Part shown: positions 1 to 6,758 of the stretch, in pieces
How positions within the stretch are numbered: the stretch's first letter is position 1
Layout of the letters: the number at the start of each line of letters is the position of its first letter
Assembly (NCBI GenBank): GCA_003542325.1
Contig: DPKV01000007.1
Location: 1 to 17,082 of the forward strand
DNA from: Anaerolineaceae bacterium
Lineage (GTDB): Bacteria; Chloroflexota; Anaerolineae; Anaerolineales; Anaerolineaceae
Reading direction: 5' to 3'
DNA: 17,082 bases
Translations under genes and position numbers: made by a program
The notes under the pieces: model-generated
Told to the model about the DNA's origin: nothing
Database searches by the model: none
The model's input: the letters and a program-made list of their open reading frames with translations, nothing else

Positions 1-2372
1 TGAAGTCCCTCACCTAAATTTAATGTTCGGTAAGCACTTTTTCCATTCTCATTTAATAGTATGCGGGTTGCTGATTCTTTTATATAGCCTTGAGTGTTAG
101 CAAATTTGTTATTGTAAATAACCAGTGAAGCTCGATTATGGTTGAAATTTGAATATGCAAATACTTCTTCATTTATTAAGTTATCTTTAGTTAGAAAGTC
201 ATATAGAAGAAAATTTGTTACTTCTGAGAAAATATTTCTTCTGTGTAATAAGGGAGAAACCAATTGTTTGTGCCTGTTGATCAAATTTTGATCTTCTTTT
301 TCATCCCAATAAGCCTTTTTGTATTCCATTCCGTATTTTTCGGAAAAACCTTCAAATTGCCCATGTCCAAACATCGGTAGACCTGGAAGAGTGCTCATTA
401 AGATGCAAATTCCAAAGTATTTATCCCCTTTTCCGAATTGATCTACAGCTGTTTTTTCATCGGGATTATTCATGAAGTTGACATAGCGTTTGAGGATTTC
501 AGGATCAAACTCGAGGGTATTTTTAATCAATTGCCGATACTTCACGTTTTCCTCGTTACGCAGCATGTTCATGAAAGCGCTGTTATATACCCGATGCATG
601 CCGAGGGTGCGCACGAAGTATCCTTCCATCAGCCAGAAAGCCTCAGCCAGCAGCAGGGTTTCCGGGACTTCCTGTGCCACCCGGTCGACAACCTCCCGCC
701 AGAACTCGATTGGAAAGACCTTATCAAATTGCTCTTTGGTCAGCCCGCGTTCAGCACGGCTGGGAATTGCACCGCCAGTCCCGGGTTCGGGGAACCACAA
801 ACGCTGATAATGTTTCTTCGCCAGAGTCATCGCAGCATCGAACCGGATGATAGGAAACTTGCGAGCAACATGCAAAATGGTCTGGATCACTGCTTCACGC
901 ACTTCGGTATTGAGATAATCCAACTGGGCGGTGTCGTTCCAGGGCATACTGGTCCCGTCATTCCCATGGTAAATAAAACGCGTGTCACCGGATTGGAAAT
1001 CTACCCGTTTGAATACGACAGCGGCGTCCGTGCGATCATAGTAATGATCTTCGATATAAATTCCGATGTGGTCATCGGGACTCAGATTGGTCCCGTTGAA
1101 AGAATAGGCAGGGAATGGACTGTAGGGCACAGAAAGAAACCAATCCGGATGATGGAGAACCCAATCCGAGTCGATCCCCATGTGGTTTGGAACCATATCA
1201 CTTGCCAAACGGATTCCACGCTGCCAGGCGCGGTTCCGTAAATTCTCAAAAGCAGCCTCGCCGCCCAGGTCCACGGCGATTCCATAATTTCGCAAGGAAT
1301 AAGCGGACGCGACCGCGTCAGGGTTGCCGCAAAGCTGTTTGATGGTTTTGGATGCTCCGCTGCGTTCCCAGACCCCGATCAACCAAAGGCCATTGAACCC
1401 CCAGGCGGCCAGTTTATCCAATTCCTCATCCGGGATCTGATCCAGATGCTTGATGTCTCTGTAATACGCCAATGAGAGCTGATACAGCCAGACATAGCTG
1501 TTTTTGGCGACCATAACCGTCCGCGGCATCCAATGGCTGTCCAGCGAGAAATTTTCATCATCTTCCATTTCACTGATGTCAAAATTGGGCACAAGTGTTG
1601 GGCCGGGGCCCGCCCAGATTGCCTTTTTTTCCTCATTGATCAGGTCCAGCGAATTTAATAAGCGATACAGGTAATCTCCAATCAATGCACCCCACTTGGT
1701 GCGGATAAATTCCAGTTGACCGGACAGCGAATATGGCTCTGCTATCGCGGGACTGCGAAGCATCGTGAGCAGGTCCTGATTATCAGGACCGAATTTCTCC
1801 TGAACGAAGAAGAAATTTTGAAGAGTTTCCATGACCTGCCGGTAAACCGTCTCCTGGGTCAGGAAGGTATCATCGAAAAGTTCTAAGAAGGGGGAGACTC
1901 CCGGGTTCTTATTTGTTACCCACAACATGACGATCTCTTCCAGTGCGATGAGGGTATGGGGCATGCCATCAGTCTCGCTGGCCAGAAATTCCTGCACCGA
2001 TAATCTTCCTGAATAAACATCTACAGGTGGAAATTCCGCTGTAAATCGAGTCAGGACATTCGACAGCACGCGTTGGCCAAAGGTGGTTTCCAACACCGCG
2101 TAGGCTTCTTGCATAATTTTTGGATTGATTTGTTTCCGATATAGAGAAAAGATCAGGTGAAATATCTCATCGATCAGGCCAATGGCGTTGATATCTCCCG
2201 CACGGACAGCCTGCTCTGGATAACTTACCAGGTCACGATTCCCGTTAATCCTTTGGGTAAAAGTCCGGACCGCCAGGAAGTCTGCGAAGATCACATTCCC
2301 ATTGAATGAAAACAGGGTCTGGTCAAATTCATACTTTTCTCTGGCGATTCTGGAAACGTGAAACTCAAACAT
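1..2372 (-). CDS. GH13 alpha-amylase-family glycoside hydrolase, large, C-terminus beyond the window
   Basis: The frame is open from an ATG at 2372 to the window edge, giving 790 visible residues with no stop. Residues 1 to about 290 are a helical-looking N-terminal region I cannot assign. The (beta/alpha)8 barrel starts near residue 305, in IPDEELDKLAAWGFNGLWLI. GH13 motifs follow in order: DMVPNH (D392), IIRFDAA with nucleophile D512, LLLAEAFW with acid/base E577, and NNPDEK with the third carboxylate D638. The usual NHD of the last motif reads NPD, so the substrate-binding His is replaced. The visible end, rich in Asn and aromatic residues, looks like the start of a C-terminal beta domain. 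No signal peptide is seen, so a cytoplasmic role on glycogen, maltodextrin or trehalose-type glucans is likely but unproven. GAGGA lies about 10 nt upstream of the ATG. The GH13 call is firm; the substrate is not predictable. Confidence 0.9.
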   Translation of the reverse strand, partial: MFEFHVSRIAREKYEFDQTLFSFNGNVIFADFLAVRTFTQRINGNRDLVSYPEQAVRAGDINAIGLIDEIFHLIFSLYRKQINPKIMQEAYAVLETTFGQRVLSNVLTRFTAEFPPVDVYSGRLSVQEFLASETDGMPHTLIALEEIVMLWVTNKNPGVSPFLELFDDTFLTQETVYRQVMETLQNFFFVQEKFGPDNQDLLTMLRSPAIAEPYSLSGQLEFIRTKWGALIGDYLYRLLNSLDLINEEKKAIWAGPGPTLVPNFDISEMEDDENFSLDSHWMPRTVMVAKNSYVWLYQLSLAYYRDIKHLDQIPDEELDKLAAWGFNGLWLIGVWERSGASKTIKQLCGNPDAVASAYSLRNYGIAVDLGGEAAFENLRNRAWQRGIRLASDMVPNHMGIDSDWVLHHPDWFLSVPYSPFPAYSFNGTNLSPDDHIGIYIEDHYYDRTDAAVVFKRVDFQSGDTRFIYHGNDGTSMPWNDTAQLDYLNTEVREAVIQTILHVARKFPIIRFDAAMTLAKKHYQRLWFPEPGTGGAIPSRAERGLTKEQFDKVFPIEFWREVVDRVAQEVPETLLLAEAFWLMEGYFVRTLGMHRVYNSAFMNMLRNEENVKYRQLIKNTLEFDPEILKRYVNFMNNPDEKTAVDQFGKGDKYFGICILMSTLPGLPMFGHGQFEGFSEKYGMEYKKAYWDEKEDQNLINRHKQLVSPLLHRRNIFSEVTNFLLYDFLTKDNLINEEVFAYSNFNHNRASLVIYNNKFANTQGYIKESATRILLNENGKSAYRTLNLGEGL

Positions 2373-2415
2373 GGAGTACCCATCCTCTGGTCAATAATTT
2401 TGATACGGTGAGTAA

Positions 2416-2421
2416 ATTATA
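2416..2421 (-). promoter_or_regulatory. Candidate -10 box for the GH13 gene
   Basis: On the minus strand this reads TATAAT, about 43 bp upstream of the GH13 ATG and just downstream of the thiolase terminator. No convincing -35 hexamer lies 16-18 bp upstream. The call rests on the perfect -10 and its position alone. Confidence 0.4.
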
Positions 2422-2435
2422 ATGCCACTGGGGAC

Positions 2436-2473
2436 AAAAATCACGTAGGGCCGCTGTTGAAGGCGGCTCTACG
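2436..2473 (-). terminator. Intrinsic terminator after the thiolase gene
   Basis: An 11-bp stem pairs 2444-2454 with 2463-2473 around an 8-nt loop, with one G-T pair. Reading on the minus strand, the stem is followed after three bases by TTTTT (2440-2436). It lies about 43 nt past the thiolase stop and before the GH13 promoter, so it separates the two genes. The plus-strand side has only a short T run. Confidence 0.65.
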
Positions 2474-2515
2474 CTTTTGAAATGGATCGCCAATAGGCGG
2501 CTATCGTTAAGGGTA

Positions 2516-3670
2516 CTACCCAACTCTCTTTAAGATATGGGTGACGATATTTGACCCGCTGCCCCCAATATTCTGGGCCATACCAAACTCCGGATCAGTT
2601 ATCTGGGTTTCACCCGCTTCACCGCGTAATTGCTGGACAACCTCCGCAATTTGATACATGCCTGTGGCACCAACAGGATGCCCCCGGGCTTTTAAACCTC
2701 CCCGGGTTGCAACAGGGATTTTACCATGAAGCGAGATTTCGCCTTCTTTGGCAAGTGCAGGACCCTTTCCGGGTTCAGCGAAACCGTTAGCCTCCAGTGA
2801 TAAAGCAGCCATGATGGTGAAGGCGTCGTGGTACTCAAAAACATCAATGTCTTCCGCTTGAATACCTGCCTGAGCGTAAGCTTCTTTAGATGATTTTTCC
2901 GCGGCAGACAACCAAAGCGGTGATTTGCGATCGTGTATGGCAATCGAATCCGTCGCGGCGGTAGAGGCAGCCACAACAATTCTTGGGGATTGGGCATTCA
3001 ACAATTCCACCGGCACCAGGATGGCAGCCGCTGCCCCGTCCCCAATGGGGGAGGCATCCATCAGGTTGATGGGGTCGCAGATCATGGCTGATTTAACGAA
3101 AATATCTTCATTGATTGTGTTTCTGAACCGAGCAAAGGGGTTGTGAACCGCGTTGGCATGAGCGTTGATGGCAAAGGGGGCAAAATCGATGCTTCCCCAA
3201 CCATATTCGAACATATACCGTTTCATAATCAGTGCATTCAGGGCCACGAATGATAGCCCGTGGTCCACTTCCCAGTCCGCATCCGCAGCGGTTGCCAGGC
3301 CGGCAGTGATCTCATCGCTGGGGGAATCGGTCATCTTTTCCACGCCAACGACCAGGGCGACATTGACTTCACCTGAGGCCACAGCCAGTGCGCCCATCCG
3401 GAATGCTGCACTGCCTGAACTGCAAGCCGATTCGATCTTCGATGCTTCCGTAAACCGCTGTCCAATCCAATCCGAAACCATTGCACCGAGCTGGCCCTGC
3501 TGATTGGCAATGCCGGACATCATATTGCCAACATAGATGCCATCCACCTGATTGATTTGAGCATCCGCCATGGCAGCAAGCGCAGCATCACCGGCTAATT
3601 CCCGCAGTGATTTGTCCCAGTGTTCATCTATTTTGGTTTGACCAATGCCGATTATGGCGACATCACGCAT
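2516..3670 (-). CDS. SCP2/archaeal-type thiolase (acetyl-CoA acetyltransferase-like)
   Basis: The product is a 384-residue thiolase-superfamily enzyme. Such enzymes join or split acyl-CoAs through an acyl-cysteine intermediate. Visible motifs are an N-terminal VAIIGIG strand, the nucleophile C83 in ESACSSGSAAF, H281 in FEYHDAF, and H331 in the GGLKARGHPVGATG loop (324-337). The C-terminal CxGGG box of classical degradative or biosynthetic thiolases is replaced by NIGGSGSN (367-374), so the second catalytic cysteine is missing. This is typical of the SCP2-thiolase/lipid-transfer-like branch, including the archaeal mevalonate-pathway thiolase. In that branch the gene usually sits beside HMG-CoA synthase and a DUF35 zinc-ribbon gene; neither is here. 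The ATG at 3670 has AAAGGA nine bases upstream. The gene is divergent from the cyclase-family gene and ends in an intrinsic terminator. Family is confident; substrate is unknown. Confidence 0.85.
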   Translation of the reverse strand: MRDVAIIGIGQTKIDEHWDKSLRELAGDAALAAMADAQINQVDGIYVGNMMSGIANQQGQLGAMVSDWIGQRFTEASKIESACSSGSAAFRMGALAVASGEVNVALVVGVEKMTDSPSDEITAGLATAADADWEVDHGLSFVALNALIMKRYMFEYGWGSIDFAPFAINAHANAVHNPFARFRNTINEDIFVKSAMICDPINLMDASPIGDGAAAAILVPVELLNAQSPRIVVAASTAATDSIAIHDRKSPLWLSAAEKSSKEAYAQAGIQAEDIDVFEYHDAFTIMAALSLEANGFAEPGKGPALAKEGEISLHGKIPVATRGGLKARGHPVGATGMYQIAEVVQQLRGEAGETQITDPEFGMAQNIGGSGSNIVTHILKRVG

Positions 3671-3702
3671 AAATCACGGTCCTTTCAACCTCACAGTAGC
3701 GA

Positions 3703-3708
3703 ATTATA
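3703..3708 (-). promoter_or_regulatory. Candidate -10 box for the thiolase gene
   Basis: The minus strand reads TATAAT 33 bp upstream of the thiolase ATG. A TTGATA-like element occurs upstream but not at the standard 17-bp spacing. This may point to activator dependence, in keeping with the direct repeat at 3719-3735. Confidence 0.4.
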
Positions 3709-3718
3709 TCGGAAATGT

Positions 3719-3735
3719 CTATCAAGACCTATCAA
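3719..3735. repeat. Direct repeat CTATCAA, 10-bp period, in the divergent promoter region
   Basis: Two identical CTATCAA units (3719-3725 and 3729-3735) are separated by GAC, so they recur exactly one helical turn apart. They lie just upstream of the thiolase -10 box on the minus strand and upstream of the cyclase -10 box on the plus strand. This is a good place for a regulator that touches both promoters. The regulator is unknown. Confidence 0.45.
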
Positions 3736-3757
3736 ATTGCGCATTAGTGTCTCAAAG

Positions 3758-3763
3758 TATAAT
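3758..3763 (+). promoter_or_regulatory. Candidate -10 box for the cyclase-family gene
   Basis: A perfect TATAAT lies 46 bp upstream of the ATG at 3810. The best -35-like hexamer (TTGCGC, 3737-3742) is only 15 bp away, which is short. Transcription would start near 3770, just before the 16-bp palindrome. Confidence 0.45.
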
Positions 3764-3779
3764 GAGAATGTGATCCACC

Positions 3780-3795
3780 TTTGTTCTAGAACAAA
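3780..3795. promoter_or_regulatory. 16-bp perfect palindrome, likely operator
   Basis: TTTGTTCTAGAACAAA is its own reverse complement. It lies between the predicted transcription start of the cyclase-family gene (about 3770) and its ribosome-binding site (3802). A repressor dimer bound here would block the plus-strand transcript. The identity of the regulator cannot be read from the window. Confidence 0.55.
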
Positions 3796-3809
3796 TTTTG
3801 CGAGGGATT

Positions 3810-4469
3810 ATGGTATCAACACTGTATGACATTACAGTTCCAATTTCGTCCGATATGATTATCTGGCCGGGGGATCCACAAGTGGAAGTAAGGCAGGTTT
3901 CAGCCATTTCGCAAGGCGCGGAATCGAATGTCTCTACACTCCGAATGAGCGTCCACACCGGTACGCATATCGATGCGCCGAAGCATTTCCTGGATGACGG
4001 TAAAACGATCGAACAAATCGACCTGCAGAAGCTGATGGGGACGGTTTTTGTCATGGTTATCGGCGATGAGATACCTGTCATCACTAAAGAAATCCTAGAA
4101 AGGCATCCAGCTTTTACTGCATTAAAGAAAGATCGGAAAGTACTATTCAGAACCGGTAATTCAGTATTCTGGCCAAACAGCTCCCATGCGTTTCAACAGG
4201 ATTTTGTGGGTCTTGATCACACAGCAGCTCAATGCCTGGCAGACCTGGGAATGGAACTGGTAGGTATGGATTACTTGTCCATAGCGACTTTCAACGAGAC
4301 CGAAGCACCTCATAAAATCCTTCTGGAGAAAGAAGTCGTGTTGTTGGAAGGCATTGATTTAACCGAGGTGCCTGAAGGAACCTATGAAATGGTTTGTTTA
4401 CCCATGCTGCTCAATGGTTCTGAAGGTGCACCAGCCCGTGTAATACTCAAATCAAAATCAATCACTTAG
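3810..4469 (+). CDS. Cyclase family / kynurenine formamidase-like metal-dependent hydrolase
   Basis: The product is a 219-residue protein with the cyclase-family signature HTGTHIDAPKHF. H49, H53, D55 and H59 are the expected divalent-metal ligands. Further conserved blocks are WPGDP near the N-terminus, LDHTAAQ, and GMDYLSIATF followed by APHKILL. This matches the KynB/polyketide-cyclase-like fold, whose known members hydrolyse N-formylkynurenine or related amides and lactones. No other tryptophan-degradation gene is nearby, so the substrate is unassigned. I chose the ATG at 3810, which has GAGGG directly upstream; an in-frame TTG at 3798 would add four residues but would overlap that ribosome-binding site. 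The gene is monocistronic or reads into the serpin 75 bp downstream. It is probably controlled by the palindrome in its leader. Confidence 0.85.
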   Translation: MVSTLYDITVPISSDMIIWPGDPQVEVRQVSAISQGAESNVSTLRMSVHTGTHIDAPKHFLDDGKTIEQIDLQKLMGTVFVMVIGDEIPVITKEILERHPAFTALKKDRKVLFRTGNSVFWPNSSHAFQQDFVGLDHTAAQCLADLGMELVGMDYLSIATFNETEAPHKILLEKEVVLLEGIDLTEVPEGTYEMVCLPMLLNGSEGAPARVILKSKSIT

Positions 4470-4490
4470 ATTGGCTCAATTTGGAACAAT

Positions 4491-4519
4491 TTGACCCTTG
4501 CCTGCGTCTATGGTATGGA
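4491..4519 (+). promoter_or_regulatory. Candidate promoter for the serpin gene
   Basis: TTGACC (4491-4496) is 17 bp from TATGGA (4514-4519). The -35 matches 5 of 6 bases and the -10 matches 3 of 6, so the call is weak. It would give a leader of about 20 nt with GGAGG at 4536-4540. No terminator separates the serpin from the upstream gene, so co-transcription is also possible. Confidence 0.3.
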
Positions 4520-4544
4520 AAAACAAACCAAAATTGGAGGAAAA

Positions 4545-5870
4545 ATGAAACAGTTCATCGTCGGTATCGTATTGATATCGCTTATCATGATGTCTTCATG
4601 CAGTGTGAAGGAGACACAGACACCTGGGGCAACTGATGCGAATAATGAGGTTACACCGGTGGAAAGCGGTCTGGTCAAATCAGACCTGGCAATGGAGACG
4701 TTACCCCAGGCTGACGCGGAACAATTAGCAGAGTTGGCGGAAGGGAATACAGCCTTTGCCTCTGCCTTCTATGCGCTGCTCCATGAAAATGAAGGCAATA
4801 TCATCTTCTCGCCTTTCAGTATTTCTCTGGCGCTCAGCATGGCCATGGCCGGCGCAGAGACAACCACTGAAGAGGTGATGATGAATGCGCTTCAGATGAC
4901 GTTGCCTGAAGAAGAAGTATATCCCGCTTTCAACGCCCTAATTCTCGCTCTCGAAGAATCAGAAAATGCAGAAGTCAACGAAATGGAAGGCAGCGAATTC
5001 ACCCTGAATATAGCGAATTCACTTTGGGGACAGGCTGGTTTTGAACTAAAAACACAGTTCCTGGACACCCTGGCGCGCTATTTCGGGGCCGGTATGTACA
5101 CTGTGGATTTCGAACACGCTCCCGAGGCCGCTCGAGTAGCCGTCAATGAATGGGTGGCGGATGAGACCGAGGATAAGATTAAAGACCTGATCCCAGAGGG
5201 CGCTGTCAATGAACTGACCCGTCTTATCCTGGCAAACGCCATCTATTTTAATGGTTCCTGGATGTACCCCTTTACTGAAAATGCAACCTCTCAGGAAGAT
5301 TTCACCTTGCTGGATGGTTCTGAGATGACGGTCGATATGATGAAAATGAGTGGAACCGGTTTGTCCTATCTGGAAGGCGAAGGGTTTCAGGCTGTTTCAT
5401 TGCCATACCTCAGCCCTGACTTTTCCATGCTGGTGTTGCTCCCGGACGAGGGACAATTCACAGCTTTTGAATCCATACTAGATGCAGACAATCTCCTAGC
5501 AATCATTGGACAAATGCAATTCAACCAGGTGGCTCTGCAAATGCCGAAATTTGATTTCGAGATGGCGACCAATGCGAATGATGTTCTTGCTGAACTGGGA
5601 ATGGGTGAAATCTTTGATCCGGATGCGGCCGATTTTTCCGGTATTACAGAAGAAGACCAGCTCTACGTGACCAGCGTGCTTCATAAAGCCACGATCACGG
5701 TGGACGAATCCGGTACAGAAGCTGCCGCCGCGACGGCCGTTATCATGGGGATCAAATCCGCCATGCCGGAAGAACCCATTTCTCTGATCATCGACCGGCC
5801 CTTCCTGTTCCTGATCCGTCATGAGCCCACCGGGACAATTCTCTTCATGGGTCGGGTGGTTGAACCGTAG
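4545..5870 (+). CDS. Secreted lipoprotein serpin (serine protease inhibitor, I4 family)
   Basis: The product is a 441-residue serpin. The start at 4545 follows GGAGG by four bases and places a type II signal peptide at the N-terminus: MKQ, a hydrophobic stretch, then SSC with C19 as the lipidation site. Earlier in-frame codons (TTG at 4491, ATG at 4515) would bury this signal. A low-complexity linker follows, and the serpin fold starts near residue 65 (NTAFASAFYALL, then IIFSPFSISLALSMA). NAIYFNGSWMYPF is the conserved shutter/breach core. The hinge of the reactive loop, ESGTEAAAATAV, fits the inhibitory consensus (P17-P8), so real protease trapping is expected. Counting from the hinge, the P1 position falls on Lys at about residue 404, followed by Ser, which suggests trypsin-like targets. 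The C-terminus has the usual RPFLFLIR and ILFMGRVV strands. It probably acts at the outer face of the membrane. Confidence 0.93.
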   Translation: MKQFIVGIVLISLIMMSSCSVKETQTPGATDANNEVTPVESGLVKSDLAMETLPQADAEQLAELAEGNTAFASAFYALLHENEGNIIFSPFSISLALSMAMAGAETTTEEVMMNALQMTLPEEEVYPAFNALILALEESENAEVNEMEGSEFTLNIANSLWGQAGFELKTQFLDTLARYFGAGMYTVDFEHAPEAARVAVNEWVADETEDKIKDLIPEGAVNELTRLILANAIYFNGSWMYPFTENATSQEDFTLLDGSEMTVDMMKMSGTGLSYLEGEGFQAVSLPYLSPDFSMLVLLPDEGQFTAFESILDADNLLAIIGQMQFNQVALQMPKFDFEMATNANDVLAELGMGEIFDPDAADFSGITEEDQLYVTSVLHKATITVDESGTEAAAATAVIMGIKSAMPEEPISLIIDRPFLFLIRHEPTGTILFMGRVVEP

Positions 5871-5912
5871 GATAATAAGCTCACCTTAAAGAGCAAAAAG
5901 AGAAAAAAAGAA

Positions 5913-5952
5913 CTGGGCTGATTAACTTAGAGCAGCCCAGATTTTATTTTAT
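5913..5952. terminator. Bidirectional intrinsic terminator between serpin and response regulator
   Basis: A perfect 8-bp stem (CTGGGCTG at 5913-5920 with CAGCCCAG at 5933-5940) encloses a 12-nt loop. On the plus strand it is followed by ATTTTATTTTATT. On the minus strand it is followed by a T-rich run, the complement of the A-rich stretch 5895-5912. It therefore serves the convergent serpin and mscL/response-regulator transcripts. Confidence 0.8.
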
Positions 5953-5966
5953 TCAGCCACAAAATA

Positions 5967-6758
5967 TTATGCTAATATCTCCGGCATGGTGATCAGGTGA
6001 TACGCCAGTGTTTCAAGGTCCCGGGCTTTTTTCGATGTCCCTAATTGTTCCATAATTTCCGTGAAATGCGACCGGATGATCTCGCTCTCTCCAATATAGG
6101 AGAAAAGGTCCACATCGCCGGATAAAATATCACTTAATCCCATCTTTTCGTATAGTTCACTAACCAGACCATAACTCCACTGTTCCGAGATCTTCAATTC
6201 ATCTGCCAAATCACGCCGACCGAGACTAAAAATAAAAGCAAACCGGGCAACTTCAGCCTCATGGTCTGTGAACCCTGGCAATTGTTTTCGGCCATCAACC
6301 AGAAGCTTGTTGGAGGGCAGGGAGGCGTTCATCTTCACTGCTAAGTCCATTGTCCCTGGTGTGAACACCCAGGACCCATCAAAGGCAAAAGTGATGATCC
6401 AGCTTAACGAATACCCAACCTCATGCTTCAGGACATAGCCGCAAACGCGTTCATTATTAAGTTGGCGAACGATTCTTTCCTCCGGTTTGATTCCGGTCAG
6501 CAAAATCCGGGAACTATTTTTCCTTTGGGTCAGTTCGTCACAAATCTCCGCAATGGTGAAGTCCTCACCAAACAAATCGACATCCAAAATCAGGATATCA
6601 AAGGGTTGAAAACCCTTTTCAATGAATTGGCATAATTCCACCCGTGAGCCAAATTCACCCACCATCCGGGTACGCCAGTCCCGGACCATTAACAGCGCCA
6701 TCCAGTTTCTGGAGAAAATATCATCCTCAAGCAAGGTGACGAGAATATCCTTATTCAT
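5967..6758 (-). CDS. Orphan response regulator with LuxR/NarL-like C-terminal helix-turn-helix
   Basis: The product is 263 residues long. Residues 1 to about 125 form a receiver domain: acidic pocket E11/D12/D13, phospho-acceptor D59 in ILILDVD, the switch residue T88 in ILLTGIK, and K111 in YVLKHEV. All core phosphorylation residues are present. A linker leads to a region from about residue 165 that aligns by eye with a GerE-type helix-turn-helix: FTDHEAEVARFAF, then DLADELKISEQW and LYEKMGL. The part facing DNA differs from the usual KTVKxHxxxIxxKL pattern, so DNA binding is likely but not certain. About 40 extra C-terminal residues follow. The ATG overlaps the mscL stop by four bases (ATGA), so the two are translationally coupled. 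No sensor kinase is encoded in the window. Confidence 0.75.
   Translation of the reverse strand: MNKDILVTLLEDDIFSRNWMALLMVRDWRTRMVGEFGSRVELCQFIEKGFQPFDILILDVDLFGEDFTIAEICDELTQRKNSSRILLTGIKPEERIVRQLNNERVCGYVLKHEVGYSLSWIITFAFDGSWVFTPGTMDLAVKMNASLPSNKLLVDGRKQLPGFTDHEAEVARFAFIFSLGRRDLADELKISEQWSYGLVSELYEKMGLSDILSGDVDLFSYIGESEIIRSHFTEIMEQLGTSKKARDLETLAYHLITMPEILA

Noticed and set aside
438..1241. Long plus-strand open frame (267 codons)
   Set aside because: It is antisense to the GH13 gene, whose minus-strand frame carries all catalytic motifs; the plus-strand product shows no recognisable family.
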